64,000 nt of DNA from Megaleporinus macrocephalus (lineage: Eukaryota > Chordata > Actinopteri > Characiformes > Anostomidae), in the NCBI GenBank assembly GCA_021613375.1, contig CM038711.1:18105194-18169193 (forward strand). Reading direction: 5' to 3'. Made by a program: the position numbers and the translations under genes. The notes below the pieces were generated by a model. The model had not been told where the DNA came from and ran no database searches. It saw nothing but the letters and a program-made list of their open reading frames with translations. This document shows positions 38,319-51,539 of this stretch, piece after piece; within the stretch, counting starts at the first letter, position 1, and every line of letters starts with the position of its first letter.

Positions 38319-38887
38319 TTATGGTTTTATTTTCAGACTGGGCTTTAAGACTGACAGTATCCCTATAAGTGAAGAGACAAGTCCACACATCCCCACAACC
38401 CCTGCATTTGTCTGATAAATTCCCAGCTTGTCAAGTGGAATAAAAAGATCACACGCAGTCTTGAGCGTGTCAAGAGCGACAGCTGGGTGACTTTTGAGGC
38501 ACTCAATGAATAGAAAGAAAAAAGCATCAAGCTGTGGTATAATGACACAAGCCACATCTGGACTGTCATTAAGGTGCTGGTTGACCTTCAGCTGAAACTG
38601 CCTCTCCCGAGACTTCTGCACCATAAGCTGAGCAATCACATAAGCATCTCTGGTGAGATTCATCAGTAAAGAAACAAAGTAATATCGGTTTGCGTTCAAG
38701 CTCCAGCGGTCCTTATTGATGCCTTGGACGAGGCCAATATTGTTGGCCCAGAGAACGTTGTCACAAATGAAATACAGGGCGCGGTTGAGATTGGCCACAG
38801 TAAGGCAAAGACGAAGCACAGGGTCAGACAAGTAGAGAGTTTTCTTGGCTGCATCGATGGAGTTCACAGTATTGCCAAGCCTGAAAA
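38319..38887 (-). CDS. pex11a: pex11a exon 3 (terminal exon)
   Basis: It encodes residues 58-246. The acceptor is the first of two overlapping candidates (ttcttttcag then ttttcag). Only the first keeps the frame from exon 2 and yields KLFRLGN. The open frame extends a few codons into the intron with an in-frame Met, which is not a start. Confidence 0.94.
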
Positions 38888-41301
38888 CTGAAAAGAACAA
38901 CAAAGTTGGCCTTTTCCCTCTTATGACTGATGCAACTTTATGAATGTGCAGAAAATACTTTTCTCAGTAATCAACTGAAATTAACACTGTGTTAATACCT
39001 GTAGAAGATGGACCACTGGGCATGTTTAAAAATTTGTTGAGCTTTATTTGGATTGCCACAGTAGCTCCAAATGAATTCAATTTTTTTTGTATATTTTTGC
39101 ATTTAATGTGTTGCCAAGTAATAAACTCCCTTATTCATCAAAGCTGATGGTGTCTAAGTCAAAAATGTCATATGCCATCGAAAAGAATGCAAATAACACC
39201 CAAATTTATCTGTATATAAGTATAATTTACATGGGAAATAACACAATTATTTCAGATGTGGGCCAATAAAAGAGGACATTCAGCAGCCTATTAAGCATTA
39301 AACAAATCCTCTCTGTCACTTGCATAAGCTGGAATGATGTCTTCCAAGAGTTTTCAGTACAAATTCACTAGCTAATAAGTATCCACATAAGTGTAACTGT
39401 CATTGCTCATATTTCTATTGCCAATATTACTACAATATTCCTGAAACTAGTAGGGATGCACTGATAAGACAATAGCTGATTAACATAATATTCATGATTT
39501 TTCATACACATGCTAGAGACTTTGGGATCAATCAACACAGACTGTTTTTTGTCGAACACTATATAGGGGAGCAGTGAGAAAGACAATTGAGGGAATTCTG
39601 ATGACACTTAGGCTGAAACAAATCATCTTGACCTTTCTCTGTATAAACAATCTAGTACAATTGAGGCTTCTGGCATCATCAGCATACATCACAGTAACGT
39701 GGTATTAGAGCTTTTAGCCCTAAGACAAAGATGAAGGCATGCTGTAGAAAGATCAAGGTTCCAAAGAAACCGCTATGCACTGTGGTAGTTAGCCTTGTAA
39801 ATCGTGTACATCAGTTGTCCACTATTTTTACTGTGCATTCTGGGTAACAATATAGTGCCTATATAGGGAATATAACTGTCCACTTAGAATTCGGACAACA
39901 CTACTAAATATGAATAAGTATAAAAAAATTCAATTGCTGTTGTGTTTAATACAAACAATGCAAACTGCTTATGTGATTATTGTTAGATTGTACCAGAGGT
40001 TTAATTGTTTGTTCATTTGTTAGCCTGGCTTTAGGGTTCATAGGTCTCTCCACAGACAGCAGCCTGTTATGACTGGAAATCGTAACAAAATCATAATTTG
40101 TAAATGCTTAAAGCTTAATTTCCAAATGGCCCACACACAGCCCTGCAGGCCACAAACATGGCAATCACAGAGGAGTTTAGAGGCAATCTGTACGTGCCCA
40201 CACTTTAGCTTCTCTGTGAAGCTAAAAATCGCCTTTTTCGCCAGCTTCTTATTAGAATTTTCTTAAGTAGTGCAGCAGTTATTATAACACCTCAGGCATT
40301 AGAACATAATCACAGCACCAATTAAGGTGGAATGGGGGAATTGAAACAAGGAGCTGGAGAATGTCATTAGAAAATCTTTCCAGCATTAAAATAATTAGAA
40401 TGTTTTGATATAATAAATCCGATGATCAGGGAGTCAGTTGTGATATTAATCTAGGGTTATAATTAACATTTGTTTGTTTATTTGTTTATGTAAACATTTA
40501 TTTGCTTTTTAATATAACTTGTAATCTAATCTGAAACAAAAAATGAGTTATGACCAAAATGAGGATACAGAGCCTGCACGTTGCACGAGTCTGTCGCAAA
40601 TGCATGCGTTTAAAATCAAGCCCTCTCGAGGCCTCTTACTCCATGTATGTGCACATTGCTTACAGCCCCAGTGTGTGGATTTGAAGTGGACTGCAGGTTT
40701 TAGAAGACGTTTGGCACTGAAACTTCATGCCACCAGGCAGTAGGCGCACCGGCACTTACGCTTCCGTCCGGAGCTCATGTTCGCCTCCAAACTCCTCAGC
40801 TTCACCAGCAGTGCTTTCCTTGACGGTTCATTGCGAAGCAGGTACTTTACCAAAGCGCAAGCATACTGCGTCGCCCTAAACACCAAGCCGAGTTAGTTCA
40901 ACTCAACAGGCAAAACATGAAACAAGTAGGTGTGTTTCTTCGTTTTAAAGTACAAAGTTGTTGAGCGTAAACTTAAAGAAAGACGTGGTAGAGTTCAGTT
41001 AGCTGGAAAAGCTCAACTGCTTGCTTTCTGAAGTTAGCCTTTTATTCGAATTCCCCGCTCCACCTTAAATGATGCAGGCATCAGAATATAACTGCTGTAC
41101 CATTTAAGGTGGGACGGGGAATCCGAATAAGAAGCTAACTTCAGAAAGCACATAGCTGAGCTTTTTCAGCGAACTGATAGCCAATCTGAGTTTTACGGTA
41201 ACTACGTTCAAAACACTGGCACAAAAAGTGGTCTCGGGTACTCACCTGAAAACACGATCTCTTGCTTGGCTCTGGTTGGTGAATTTGACGAAGGCATCCA
41301 T
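38319..41301 (-). CDS. pex11a: Peroxisomal membrane protein 11-alpha (three coding exons, complete)
   Basis: Joined minus-strand exons 41301-41246, 40875-40760 and 38887-38319 give 246 residues plus stop, close to human PEX11A (247). The protein starts MDAFVKFTNQSQARDRVFR. It continues ATQYACALVKYLL, GRKLFRLGNTVNSI, LCLTVANLNRALYFICDNVLW and GINKDRW, and ends PLDKLGIY, then GVVGMCGLVSSLIGIL as a C-terminal membrane segment (about residues 219-240). Family knowledge: PEX11 proteins sit in the peroxisomal membrane and drive elongation and proliferation before fission. Human PEX11A is the closest remembered match (GRKWFRLGN, LANLNRVIYFICD, PLDQLGIYKSNPG). Exon 3 must start at 38887, skipping the second in-frame ttttcag, to give GRK-LFRLGN. 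The tail reads KIKP. Confidence 0.95.
38888..40759 (-). other. pex11a intron 2
   Basis: AT-rich. Contains a fish repeat fragment at about 39790-39890 (gtgcctatatagggaatata) and the degenerate MITE at 40230-40345. Confidence 0.8.
40230..40345. mobile_element. Degenerate copy of the CCACCTTAA fold-back MITE
   Basis: The left side reads gccagcttcttattagaatt and the right side ccaattaaggtggaatgggg, then gaaacaaggagctgg. These are inverted relative to each other with many differences. The middle carries agtgcagcagttat. It lies in pex11a intron 2. Confidence 0.55.
40760..40875 (-). CDS. pex11a: pex11a exon 2
   Basis: The acceptor is gtgtttag and the donor gtaagt. It encodes residues 19-57 (R-ATQYACALVKYLL, then LVKLRSLEANMSSGRK), the N-terminal helical region that in PEX11 proteins binds and bends membrane. 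Confidence 0.93.
40996..41176. mobile_element. Fold-back MITE in pex11a intron 1
   Basis: About 80-base arms are inverted copies of each other. The left arm reads cagttagctggaaaagctc, then ctttctgaagttagc, then ttccccgctccaccttaaat. The right arm is its reverse complement with a few changes. The loop is about 20 bases. No ORF is present. Related fragments occur at 17950, 35796, 40230, 44466, 49975, 50071 and 63635. Confidence 0.8.
41246..41301 (-). CDS. pex11a: pex11a exon 1 (start codon exon)
   Basis: The ATG is at 41301-41299 and the donor gtgagt begins at 41245. It encodes MDAFVKFTNQSQARDRVF plus two bases of Arg19. The opening MDAF..FTNQ.Q.RDR.FR matches PEX11A. Confidence 0.93.
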
Positions 41302-41971
41302 GTTAGTAAAACTGTTGAGCTGGTTAAGGTTAGCAGTTTGCTAAGTTAGCCAACAATGTAAGTGAAGCTCTGCTAACCAGATAAAGCGAGGCGACTGATT
41401 TCAGTTAAACTAAAGTTAACCAGCTAAAGGCGATTCATGTTTTCGTTTCAGTTCTGCTTCCGCGGACATGTGGACTACTAGATCAAGCTGATCAGTTCGC
41501 CTACATGATAAAAGTAAATCACTCGTCCTCTCGCCGGTGAGTTTGACCGCAGCTCTGCTGGAATCTGGTGAAAGTTCATGCTGCACGCTGAGAAACATCG
41601 GAACAAACATCACAGGTTCCAGGTGGCCTGATGTGCCACGACACTACATCGTACGCAGCCGTACAGGTCACTGATCCCCCAGAAAGATAAACTATTAAGA
41701 AATCACGGTCGCTCGGCCAACGTCAATGATTTTACACACAACTACCACCATCAAAACACACAATTGACTTATGCTAATATCCGTACGTTTTTCTCAGTTT
41801 GGACCGCCATGTGTAATTATGTAAGATTTTAGTTTACGAGTGTTTGTATTAAACAGAAATATCTCACATCAGATATCTGCTGTTTAATTGTAGATCTTTA
41901 CGGGCTGTTTCCGGTTGTAGTTTCAGGACGGATGTTTTAGTTTACAGGATTTAGTTTACTTCCTGTACGCT

Positions 41972-41985
41972 GTTGCTATGACAAC
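41972..41985. promoter_or_regulatory. RFX-type X-box in the presumed pex11a upstream region
   Basis: GTTGCTATGACAAC is a near-perfect inverted repeat of the X-box class (GTTGCYATGGYAAC-like) bound by RFX factors, which often control ciliary genes. It lies about 670 bases upstream of the pex11a ATG. Nearby are an acttcctg ETS-like site (about 41959-41966) and tttccggtt (about 41909). In mammals PEX11A has a divergent neighbour, WDR93; I see no WDR93-like exon here. Confidence 0.5.
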
Positions 41986-44465
41986 TGCGAGGTAGCGGCT
42001 AACTTTGAATTGTATTACTTTATTCCCCCAAATAATAAACTGTATTGTGTGTGTGTGTGTGTATTCTGTGATATACTGATCTAGATTTTTATGAGAAATT
42101 ACTGGAAATGACTTCACTTTGCTTTAAATACAGTGCCTTACAGAAACACACGAAACACATTTCCCCCAAAGTGCATGAAAATCCATGTTGTCCCAGGTTG
42201 AGCAGAAGATATGTGGAAATGAATACTAAGGCTGCATTACTATGCCTCCTCTGCAGGCCTAGTTCTGCCCAAATGTCTCTCTTAACCAATAGATTAGTTT
42301 GATCGCTGCTTTAAAGAGAATTTTTCAAACCAGTATTAAAAAACATTAAGGCTTGATGATAAAGTCTCTTTGACTGGAACATTGAGTGGCCATGTTCAGT
42401 ACGGGTTAGTCACTTACTCATTTGTGTTTGGAACAGACTGTATTTATTTTGATTCTTTCATCATGCAGTTACACTTAAGAATCTGCAGAGGGCAGTCCTT
42501 ACCACGATATGGAGAGATATTCAACAGTTAACCTCATAAAGAATTATTTCATTAGAAATGATCAGAATTAGTGAATATGGTGATATTGCATGTTTATATT
42601 TGTTCACAAACTTGTTTGTATATATGCAGATTTTGAAAGTGCTACAAAAGTAAAAGGCATTATCATTATTATCCTTAGCTTTGCTGTTTGTAGTTCATTT
42701 ATAGTTCATGTCATTTAGAGGCTTTATAGACATAAATGATGAATATTACACTATTTAACTGCAACAGTAGCAACTTTTACATGTGTATCAGCACCATTGT
42801 GAGCTTGGCACTAACATAATAGTGGGAATGAGTAGAGCTATTTTATTTTTTTTCCCAGCTGTACCCTTTGCATATATTAAATGTACTGTTTCTTTGAAGA
42901 GTGTAAGTTTAAATTCTGTGTCTACACTATATATATGCTACACATTTTAATAGCCTACTTGTTCCATGCAGTATAGTGACTAATTGGATGTTGGAAGCGG
43001 GTATAGCTGATGAGGAGTTAAAAACTCTGTACACTGACTGTAAATTTATGATGTCGCAAATCAGATTGCACTGTATTAATCAGTGTTAAGCTGAACAAGC
43101 AGAAATACTCATGTTCAAAGTGTTAATCTAATCAGGGCTTTTCCTAAAGTAAATAGAAAAGGTTCCTGCATTAAATATTACTAGTGTAAAAATGTCCAAG
43201 GTTTCATGAAATGACAGTAATCTTGCATCTCAATGTTCCTGGTTCCGGTGACCTAGCCAGTGCCTGAATCTATATTCAGTGTGTATCTACTGATAACTCA
43301 ATACACAGCCTACTTTTATTCTTCTTCAAACATTAAACAATGGGTGGTTTGGCCTGCAGAATGCTTTATGCTGCATTTAGAATTGTAAATATTTAGCTTA
43401 TCTCAGTCTAGAAAACAAACTCCTGCTTTGTGATATACTTTCAAAATTAATATTTGATTGGCTGTCACAGGTGTTTACTGTTTGCAGCAATCAAGTATGT
43501 GATCAGGGGTCATTCCAAGTAAATAAATTCTGTTCCTGTTTAACAGCATGGGAGTATGCATTGTTTTAGAACACAGTCCAGCCTGATTTTTAGCCATTTG
43601 GTATTTGGATCTATTAAAACAGCACAGCATGGTTTAATAGATAATATTAAATATTCATTACTCATGAAGTGACATGAAAACATGAAGAACTTGCTATCCT
43701 GTAAAAAAAAGTCAAGAAATTTGACAGCCTCAGTGTGTAAGATTTTCCCTTCTAGATGGTCCTGCTCTACAGGAGAGGAGGACAGGAGAGATCTTATTTC
43801 AGCATTTGCAGCATTTTTTAAATGTTTTTGAGCCTAAACCAGAGTTTTAACCCAGATAGCGTGCATATGCAGGCTACTACTGGCAAAGATATAGCACTGC
43901 TGGTCCATTATAGGCACTGGGAAAGTGCATTTGAGCTGAAAGCCAAAGAACCACTTTGTGTTAGTAATTTTGAGTGGTGGATCAGTTCTGGCGTTAAAGG
44001 TAGCTGAGATGTGGCTCGCTAATGGCATTAAACAGGCTAAGTTTTGGCAGCCACATCTAGCCCTCTCCTGGGTCATCATCAATACATGCAGTGTGTGGGG
44101 TGCAAGGAAATGCTGGATGTCACCCAGGTTTGGGCCATATTAAATCTGGGACATTATAGAAGGTGGGTAAAGAAGCTAAATAAAGCATAAGATAGTACAC
44201 TTATTTTGTGTACTTCTTTTTGTAAACTTCTTTATGTTTGTACTAGGAAATATATTTTAAAATCTTTTTTTTCACGTTTTTACTTACTGCACATACGGTC
44301 AATCAGCCAAGAAATATATGTCTGACATCTGACATGTGCTTCATTAGTTTACAATAAGAGATGCTCAAATAAAGGTGCCATAGAATGGAAAACTGTATTT
44401 ACCATGTCACAAATGAATAACTCTAGTTGAGTCTAGTTAACTCTAGTAGCTTTTTAATCAATTGT

Positions 44466-44500
44466 TCTGTTCCACCTTAAATGCTACAGCTTGTATGACT
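44466..44500. mobile_element. CCACCTTAA-family MITE fragment
   Basis: Contains tgttccaccttaaatgctac, the conserved core of the fold-back family; only a short part is recognisable. Confidence 0.4.
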
Positions 44501-46130
44501 GCCAGCAGAATGTACATAGGCATAGTTTTCAGGTCGATTCTGATTGGGCATGATTGATGTTCATCTTTAGATTAGGCTGAAGTTGATTTACTTTGTGTTC
44601 ATGTCGAGGTTAATTTTATTTTATTATCCTGTGTTTGTTTAGATGTGTTGCTTCTAAACTAGCCAGTAAGAGCAGAGCTCATCAAAATTCTGAGCACATT
44701 ATATAAGGCAAAACAGCTTGTTTCATTCTAGGGCCAAATCATAGGGTTACAAATGAACGTGTAAAACTGCATCTGGACATTTTTCACTCCAACCAAAGTC
44801 ACATACATTTATGTAGACATCAGAAAAAAATACTGGAAATGAACTTTCAAAGACCGCTTTAATTTATTTGCTTAAAATTATACCTTACAATACAAAAAAT
44901 ATAACAATAAAATTAGTAAAGCTGGGTAAAGAGACCTTATAGTATATTGAAGCTGAAACTGAAACTACATTAACCTCAATATTATGTCCTGCTTTGGAGA
45001 ACTACACCACCCAAGGACTAAATTGAGAGATTTACATCAGAACATCATTATGCAGGTGCAGCATTGTGTACATAACTATAAGAAGTTGTGTCTAGAATAA
45101 CAATAAAGATACAAAATGAGGTGTTGCATTTATTACATGTTGTATAAACAGTAAAACAGCAAACAAACAGCCCTACCACTTTTAAATTAATTAATTTGAA
45201 TTTGCAAATGGAAAATTTTAACTTTCAGCAGCTTTCCTGTGAATGTATGGGGATGAGAAGTGAATTTAAGGTGAGCTTTATTTATTTTATCTCTTCTGTG
45301 CTGTCCATTTTGTGCTTAATTAGCTACTGTCAGATAAAATGCAGCTAATATGCTTGATAGTGATTGCTTTATATAGTAGAAATAAACACACTATTATCTT
45401 AAATGTCAATTTGTTCAAGCACAGGCATTAATAGCTCTCACTCCCCACAGCACAGACACTTCATCTCTGCTCGCCAGCCTCTTGTGAGCACAAACTGTTC
45501 TATACATCCTGCTCCTCAGACCTACATACTCTTTATGATTTGGGTCACAGTTGACAGCACAAGGAACGAAAAACAAAAGCAGACAATGTTTTTCACAGAA
45601 TTTGGCAGTTAATTCCATCGATTCCAGATTTGTTGAGAGGAGTTTAAAGTTGGAGTCAACTCCAGAAAACATGGTGCTGGGGGTTCGTATTTAAAGGCAC
45701 TGGCAGAGGTGCACCATACGACCAGTCTTGTGTACAGGCTGAATGGTTACTTAATCTCCATTTACTGGGAGCTTCTTTCTTTTACAGCCTCCACGTTTCT
45801 TCTGTTACCAACTGGGCTTCATTTTTGTGCTTTCTTCATTACTTTTGGCCTTTGGATTATATTGGGTAAAACCTTAATAAGGCTATGAGGGGAGTCAGTT
45901 GGAGCAGTAGGAGTGAGCAGGATTTAAGAGCAGCAGTGAACTGCAGGGTTTCCGACCTGCAAAAGTTTTACTCAAGAAGTAATTATCAGTATTAACATCA
46001 GCCATTTACATGGTATTTGTAATATTGCAAGTTAGCAAAGATGTTGCTACTATTAACCAAGTTTTACAGTAGACTTGTTATAGTTTTCTCTGGTCAGTGT
46101 TGATATACGAAAATATGGCAAATATCGGCC

Positions 46131-46132
<2 letters not shown>

Positions 46133-46215
<83 letters not shown>
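46133..46215. repeat. (TA)n microsatellite, about 82 bp
   Basis: A pure TA run. The alternating Ile-Tyr open frames on both strands are artefacts of it. Confidence 0.95.
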
Positions 46216-46217
<2 letters not shown>

Positions 46218-46789
46218 CAAAGCTGTTGTCACTGTGCATGTGGTCTACTGCCTTGCTTATACGTTTGGAATTGGAAAAGTTTAAATGTAAATAGCAAATA
46301 TATATGTAACATTTTAAAATGCAAAATAGCCTCACATCTTAATGAACAGGTATATATTTTGCCTTACAACGTAATTCTTGTACACAAATTAATTACAGTA
46401 AGTTGATTATCTGGCCTTGCAGTACATTTAAAAAATTGTGGTTATATAACTTACAGTAGCCAATATTTTTAACAAGAAATTTTTAAATGTAAATGACAGT
46501 TTTAGGATTTTTAGGCACATCCAGCAATGCTGAAAAAAAATGTGTAAACTGAAAGTCAAATCGACAAATCGAAAAAAGTACATGAAAAGTACAATTATTA
46601 TTAATGTTCTTGTTGCATTGTAGGGATTTTACACTATATATGTAAAATATTTATAATTTTATTAAAAGCCAGTAATTTCTACATGTATCCTGATTCTATC
46701 ATGGTCTTTACATCTGAGTGAATGAGGGCAGAGGGGATGAGGATCGGGTGGGTGTGTAAAAGTAAAAAAGCCATTCTGGCCCAATTCCA

Positions 46790-46863
46790 GATCTAGTTAC
46801 TACTGTAAAAACTGCAAATTACCCCCGGAATCAATAAAGTATTTCTGATTCTGATTCTGATAA
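46790..46863 (+). mobile_element. Retroelement 3'-end fragment
   Basis: Reads gcaaattacccccggaatca then ataaagtatttctgattctg, finishing with repeats of TTCTGA. The ccccNggaatcaataaagta text plus a short tandem tail is the typical 3' terminus of fish non-LTR elements. No RT sequence lies upstream, so it is a dead 5'-truncated insertion. Confidence 0.45.
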
Positions 46864-49800
46864 TGCACTGGGCCCATTTTCATGCCCAGGACGAGTTATT
46901 TCAGTTTAATTGTGGCTTAGCGAACTGACCTGCACTTGACAAACTATCCAGAAAATTATACAGCCATACACTTAACAGTAGAAACAGTTAACTGCAGACA
47001 ATTAAATTTACTAATAGTTTTTAAACAATACATAATTTAATAAAACGTCATTACACCTAATAGATGACTGACGCTTCCCTTTAAGAACAGGGAGAGCTAC
47101 TCCAAGTAAATTGCTAAAAAGGACAGAAAGTGTTGTAGATGTCGAATCATTGTCTGTATCAGTTCATTTTGTTAGTTGAAGAGCTTTCATTTTTGTCATA
47201 CCAAAATCAGGAAGGTCACATTGGCAATTATTTTATGTGTAACTGATCTGAGCTTGTTTTCAGTGAAATGACAATTCATTTGTATTTCAATTTTTCACTT
47301 CTTTGTGGTAACTGGGTTACCAATTATTTACCAAACCCAGAAGCTGCCTACTGCTCCTGAGTGGGCCACGATGATTTAGATGGCTGGCGGGCTACAGTCT
47401 TTGGTATGTTGTGAATACAAGTGCGTCTTGTGTCTGGAAAGAAAAGATATGTGTATGTGTGTGTCTTCTCATCTAAAGCAAACGTAAAACTCATATATCT
47501 TACATAGTGCAACGTTGTCATGAATATACTGTATAATAATAGAAATGTACTTCCATTAAATTCCACTAAATGCATGTAGGTTTTATGGAAATGCTTTTAG
47601 ACTGTTTCCTTGCATCATAGAATGTTATCAATGTGTGATTCATGTAAATAAAATCTGTCCCATTGTTCTTGAGTCATCAGAGTGATGGAGAGGTTTCACA
47701 CAATCACCAACTCAGCCTTATAGCAAAATCTTCATGCAGTTGGTCAAAGAAAGTAAAATCTTCACTAATAACTTATTGATTCTCACATATTAATATTCAG
47801 GCCTGATAAAACAAGTGACCTTTGCAGACAGCTTTAACTGTGCTTCGAAGAAAGGCTTTGATCTCTTTCTCCATAACAATGACTGCTTGAAATTTTATGC
47901 TTCATATTTTGTAAAAGTGGTGAATATTTATTAATGATGTTTTATTCAGTATCTGAGGAATACAGCAGGTTTGAGAATAACTTCTTTTGTTCAAATCCAT
48001 TTTAGCTCCCAAAGAAATCTTCAATTTGACAAAAGCAGCTTACATATATGATAACATAAATTTGATCATCCCATATGTCATTATTGTTATGCTATGAAAG
48101 CCAGTTTGTCAGCACAACAATGGCTCTAAGAAAGCTGCTGAAACTTGTTAAAGTTACCATGCACTTTTAAACAGCAAATTTAATAAACTAAAAAAGACTA
48201 AAAATAAAATGGTTATATAAAATGTTATTCATTTTAATAGTAAATAATGAATACTTATTTACTCAAACAATAAATATGAAGTTATGTCCCAGTGTCTGTT
48301 CAGCCCTGCACCGTAGATTTAGTCTGGCGCTGTAGATCAGTCCTGACTTAACACTGGAAATGCCATAGGGAATATCTGCTACTAGAATTTTAAAATAAAT
48401 TTTATTTTAGAGTAAGACCCTTCAAACAGAGTGGACAAAGAGAAAAATTCCTTCCAACATAAACAGGTTTTAGTAACAGAGTGTCATGTGCAGTGGGGCA
48501 TAATTAAAGTGTAAAAAATTGAAGTACAGGGTCACTCAAATAAACATGTATGTACACACACAAGTACATGTTTTTTTTCATGCACTCATCTGCACTGACC
48601 TGGATCTAGTTGAAAAGCTCAGTAGCCAATGTAAAACTCTGTCCTGGCCTGCAGGTAAACCTTTGTGTGAGTGGAGTAATACACTGGGGACAATACATCA
48701 AGAAGGGCCAAGATAATACAAAACATGCAGAGTGGATGGGTTTAATAAGCTGAAGTTCAAACAATTCTGTCTCTTGAATAAGCACATGGGAGCAGTGGGA
48801 GGTCAGTGCCTCATGCATATTAGTGTGTGCTCATTATGGCCACTCAGGTTAGTATCATGCAGCAGAGAAATAAAAGGATGTAACACGTCCCATTTTAAGT
48901 ATAAGTCCTTTGATGTTGTGGTCCAATAGTGTGTATGTATTACATATCAAGTCTGAGCTTTAGTTGAAACCATATCTACTGCACATGGTACATCTTGTGT
49001 TTGGCATTCAAATCCATCCCCCTTTTTCTACTACTAGTTAACCGGGCAGTGCAACTTATTGGTCACTATTATTTTGTCTAATGGGCCAGAAGATCTCTGT
49101 CTCTATTAGCTTTATTTTACAAACAACAATGCTGCCTGTATAGATGGAACTATGAAACAGACCTTTGCAGGCAAATAATGGTCACATGAGATACTGATAG
49201 GGTGATTCTGTTTCACAGTATGCCCTGTTTTTATGTGTTCCAGTGAAATCCTTTCAATAAAATTTGTTGCGTTTTTTTATAAATTTTGAGTGTATTTTAA
49301 TTGCAACCTAGTTTATGCTCTAGTGTATCAAATTATTGCAAAAACAGGATTTACTGTTTTTTTTCTTTGTTACACGAAGGGCTGTATTAAAGATGACATA
49401 CTACTTTTCCACAAGTTAACACAGTTCCCTAGGGGTCCTAACGAAATGTCTACAACATGCTTTAGCCATAATAATTTAAGCACCACGGCACATTTTCACC
49501 TCATCTGTACAGCCTTGTTCTGAATGACTGGAAAACTGAATAAAGACAACTTGAAATGAAAAAGGATTTTTACCTTGTTAGTTCATGTCTCTTTTTACAA
49601 TAAGAACAATCAACTGTGTCATATCAAATGACAAAATTTTTATTTCTCTGTGTAATCTTTGTCTGATGGTGTCTGATGATTTCTGTTCGTCTTTAAATGC
49701 TGTCTGATGTTTGCTTGTGTCCCTATTTACCGGCAAATACAATTACAAGTGCGCTGCCTGTCAGAGTCTGACTCAGAATACATGTTTGTTCCCAAACACT

Positions 49801-49959
49801 TGCGTTTCACAATCCATTTAGATGCTAAAGAAATAAATTGGTTCCAGCCCACAATAATGTTTTTCCATCTGAATAACCCATTTCACTCATAACGTCATGC
49901 GTCACATCGTGAAAGAAAAATATGTTAATATTTCCAGTGCACATTACCAGCAGTTTCCA

Positions 49960-50110
49960 GATGATCCTGCATGTAACTGTTGCACCATTAAGGTGGAACG
50001 AGAAAGACATAAAACCTGAGCTGGAAAATTCAAACAAAAAGCTGGACAGATAGGCTAAGGCACTAGAATGTAACTGCTGCAATATTTGGTGGAGCATGAA
50101 AAACATAAAG
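49960..50110. mobile_element. CCACCTTAA-family MITE fragments
   Basis: Two same-orientation pieces are present: tgtaactgttgcaccattaa then ggtggaacg (about 49975), and tgtaactgctgcaatatttg then gtggagc (about 50071). They match the pex11a intron element. The open frames crossing this region are repeat-derived. Confidence 0.5.
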
Positions 50111-51539
50111 AATGACTGACACCTGTATTTGTATTTCTGCTGCTCTGCCTTAGACTTCCAGTGAATGCACATAGAAGGGCAGCTTAAATAAGCTCCCAAA
50201 ACACTCTCGTATCAGCAAATATTACTCACTGCAAATAAAAATAAAATATTCTCTTGATGAAGAACAGGACTGAGTCCAAAATCGCCTACTAAGACAATAA
50301 GTATTAGACTGGACCAGGTGTGCACTGCTCGACCTGAGAGTGTTTAATACCCACACAAACTCGAATGTACCACATGCACCATCTTAATAACGTCCTGTAA
50401 TGCAAGACGTCACACATCACTGTAAAAGTCATTCATTAAATGTCCTACCTAATTACATCATCTTTATATAATAAAAGCAGCAGCTTATGGCCCACAGGCA
50501 CGGTGCAGCCCTCCAACAACTTCTGGGTTATTTATTTTCCAATATGTTGCAAAAGTCTATGTTTACACAGAATTTGACTTTTTCTTTATATGTGCCACAG
50601 AAGTGTGTTATCTGTGTGGCTGAGTTCTGGTTTGGAAGCCTTCCGACTCTAAAATCAACATTCATGTGGTCTTTTATGCCAAACCAGCTCAAAATTTGTC
50701 GTAATTTCGCACTACCGAGGCCTCATACACGCTTAGGATTTCTGTACAAACTGAAAATTAGAAGGCATTTATCACAACCGCTCTGTGTTCAGTAAGGTAC
50801 CTAAAGAAACCGCTAACGAATGAGACTGCAGTATCAAAGAAAAAAGGTAAAGTAAAAAAAACAGACGACACAAACCAAAGTAGCTGTGGCCGAATAACAT
50901 GCCCTTCTACAGGGAGTGTGTGGTAAACCTCAGTTGCTGGTAGTTTATAATCATTACTGAGATGCTGGCAAAGGTGATGCTGAAACAGCAGTTATTTTGT
51001 TTTACACCGTGTTTAACACCTTTCTGTGTTAATCCAGGTTTAGAAATTCCAGATGTGATTAATCCTCATCAGTATTTACATGAAAGCATGATGTTTATAA
51101 TGAATAGCCAATCATCGCAAAAGAGGGGATTCTACATCCTCCTGTATAAATGTTTTAAAAGTCAAGCATTTAAAATGGTAATACAGCAAAGCTGGGTACT
51201 TACTATCCAAGTCTAAAGTCAGCTGGATGAGCAAGACATGAAGAAACTACCTGGATGGAGAACACTAAGAAAGGTTATGTCATTTAAACTGTATCTTCAA
51301 GCTGAAGAGTAAAGATCCAAATCCAGCCATCATTTTGAAACTTGTGATTTAATTGAGGATTCCTTTATAAAAGAATGATCTGTAAAGAATGTCGGACACA
51401 GCGGGTTGTCTTGGCAGCTAATTTATATGAAGAGAACACCAATGAAGAATAGCATGACGTACCCAAATACACTTATTTCTTCATAGTAATCCCCCATGTG
51501 TAAAAAAAAAACTGCAGACAAAAAGAAGATGATGTTCTG

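Noticed and set aside
38108..38368. 86-codon plus-strand ORF
   Set aside because: Antisense to the pex11a terminal exon and 3' region; no resemblance to a protein.
46078..46335. ORFs of alternating Ile-Tyr on both strands
   Set aside because: Artefact of the (TA)n microsatellite.
49825..50199. 124-codon minus-strand ORF
   Set aside because: Overlaps MITE fragments; no domain or splice support.
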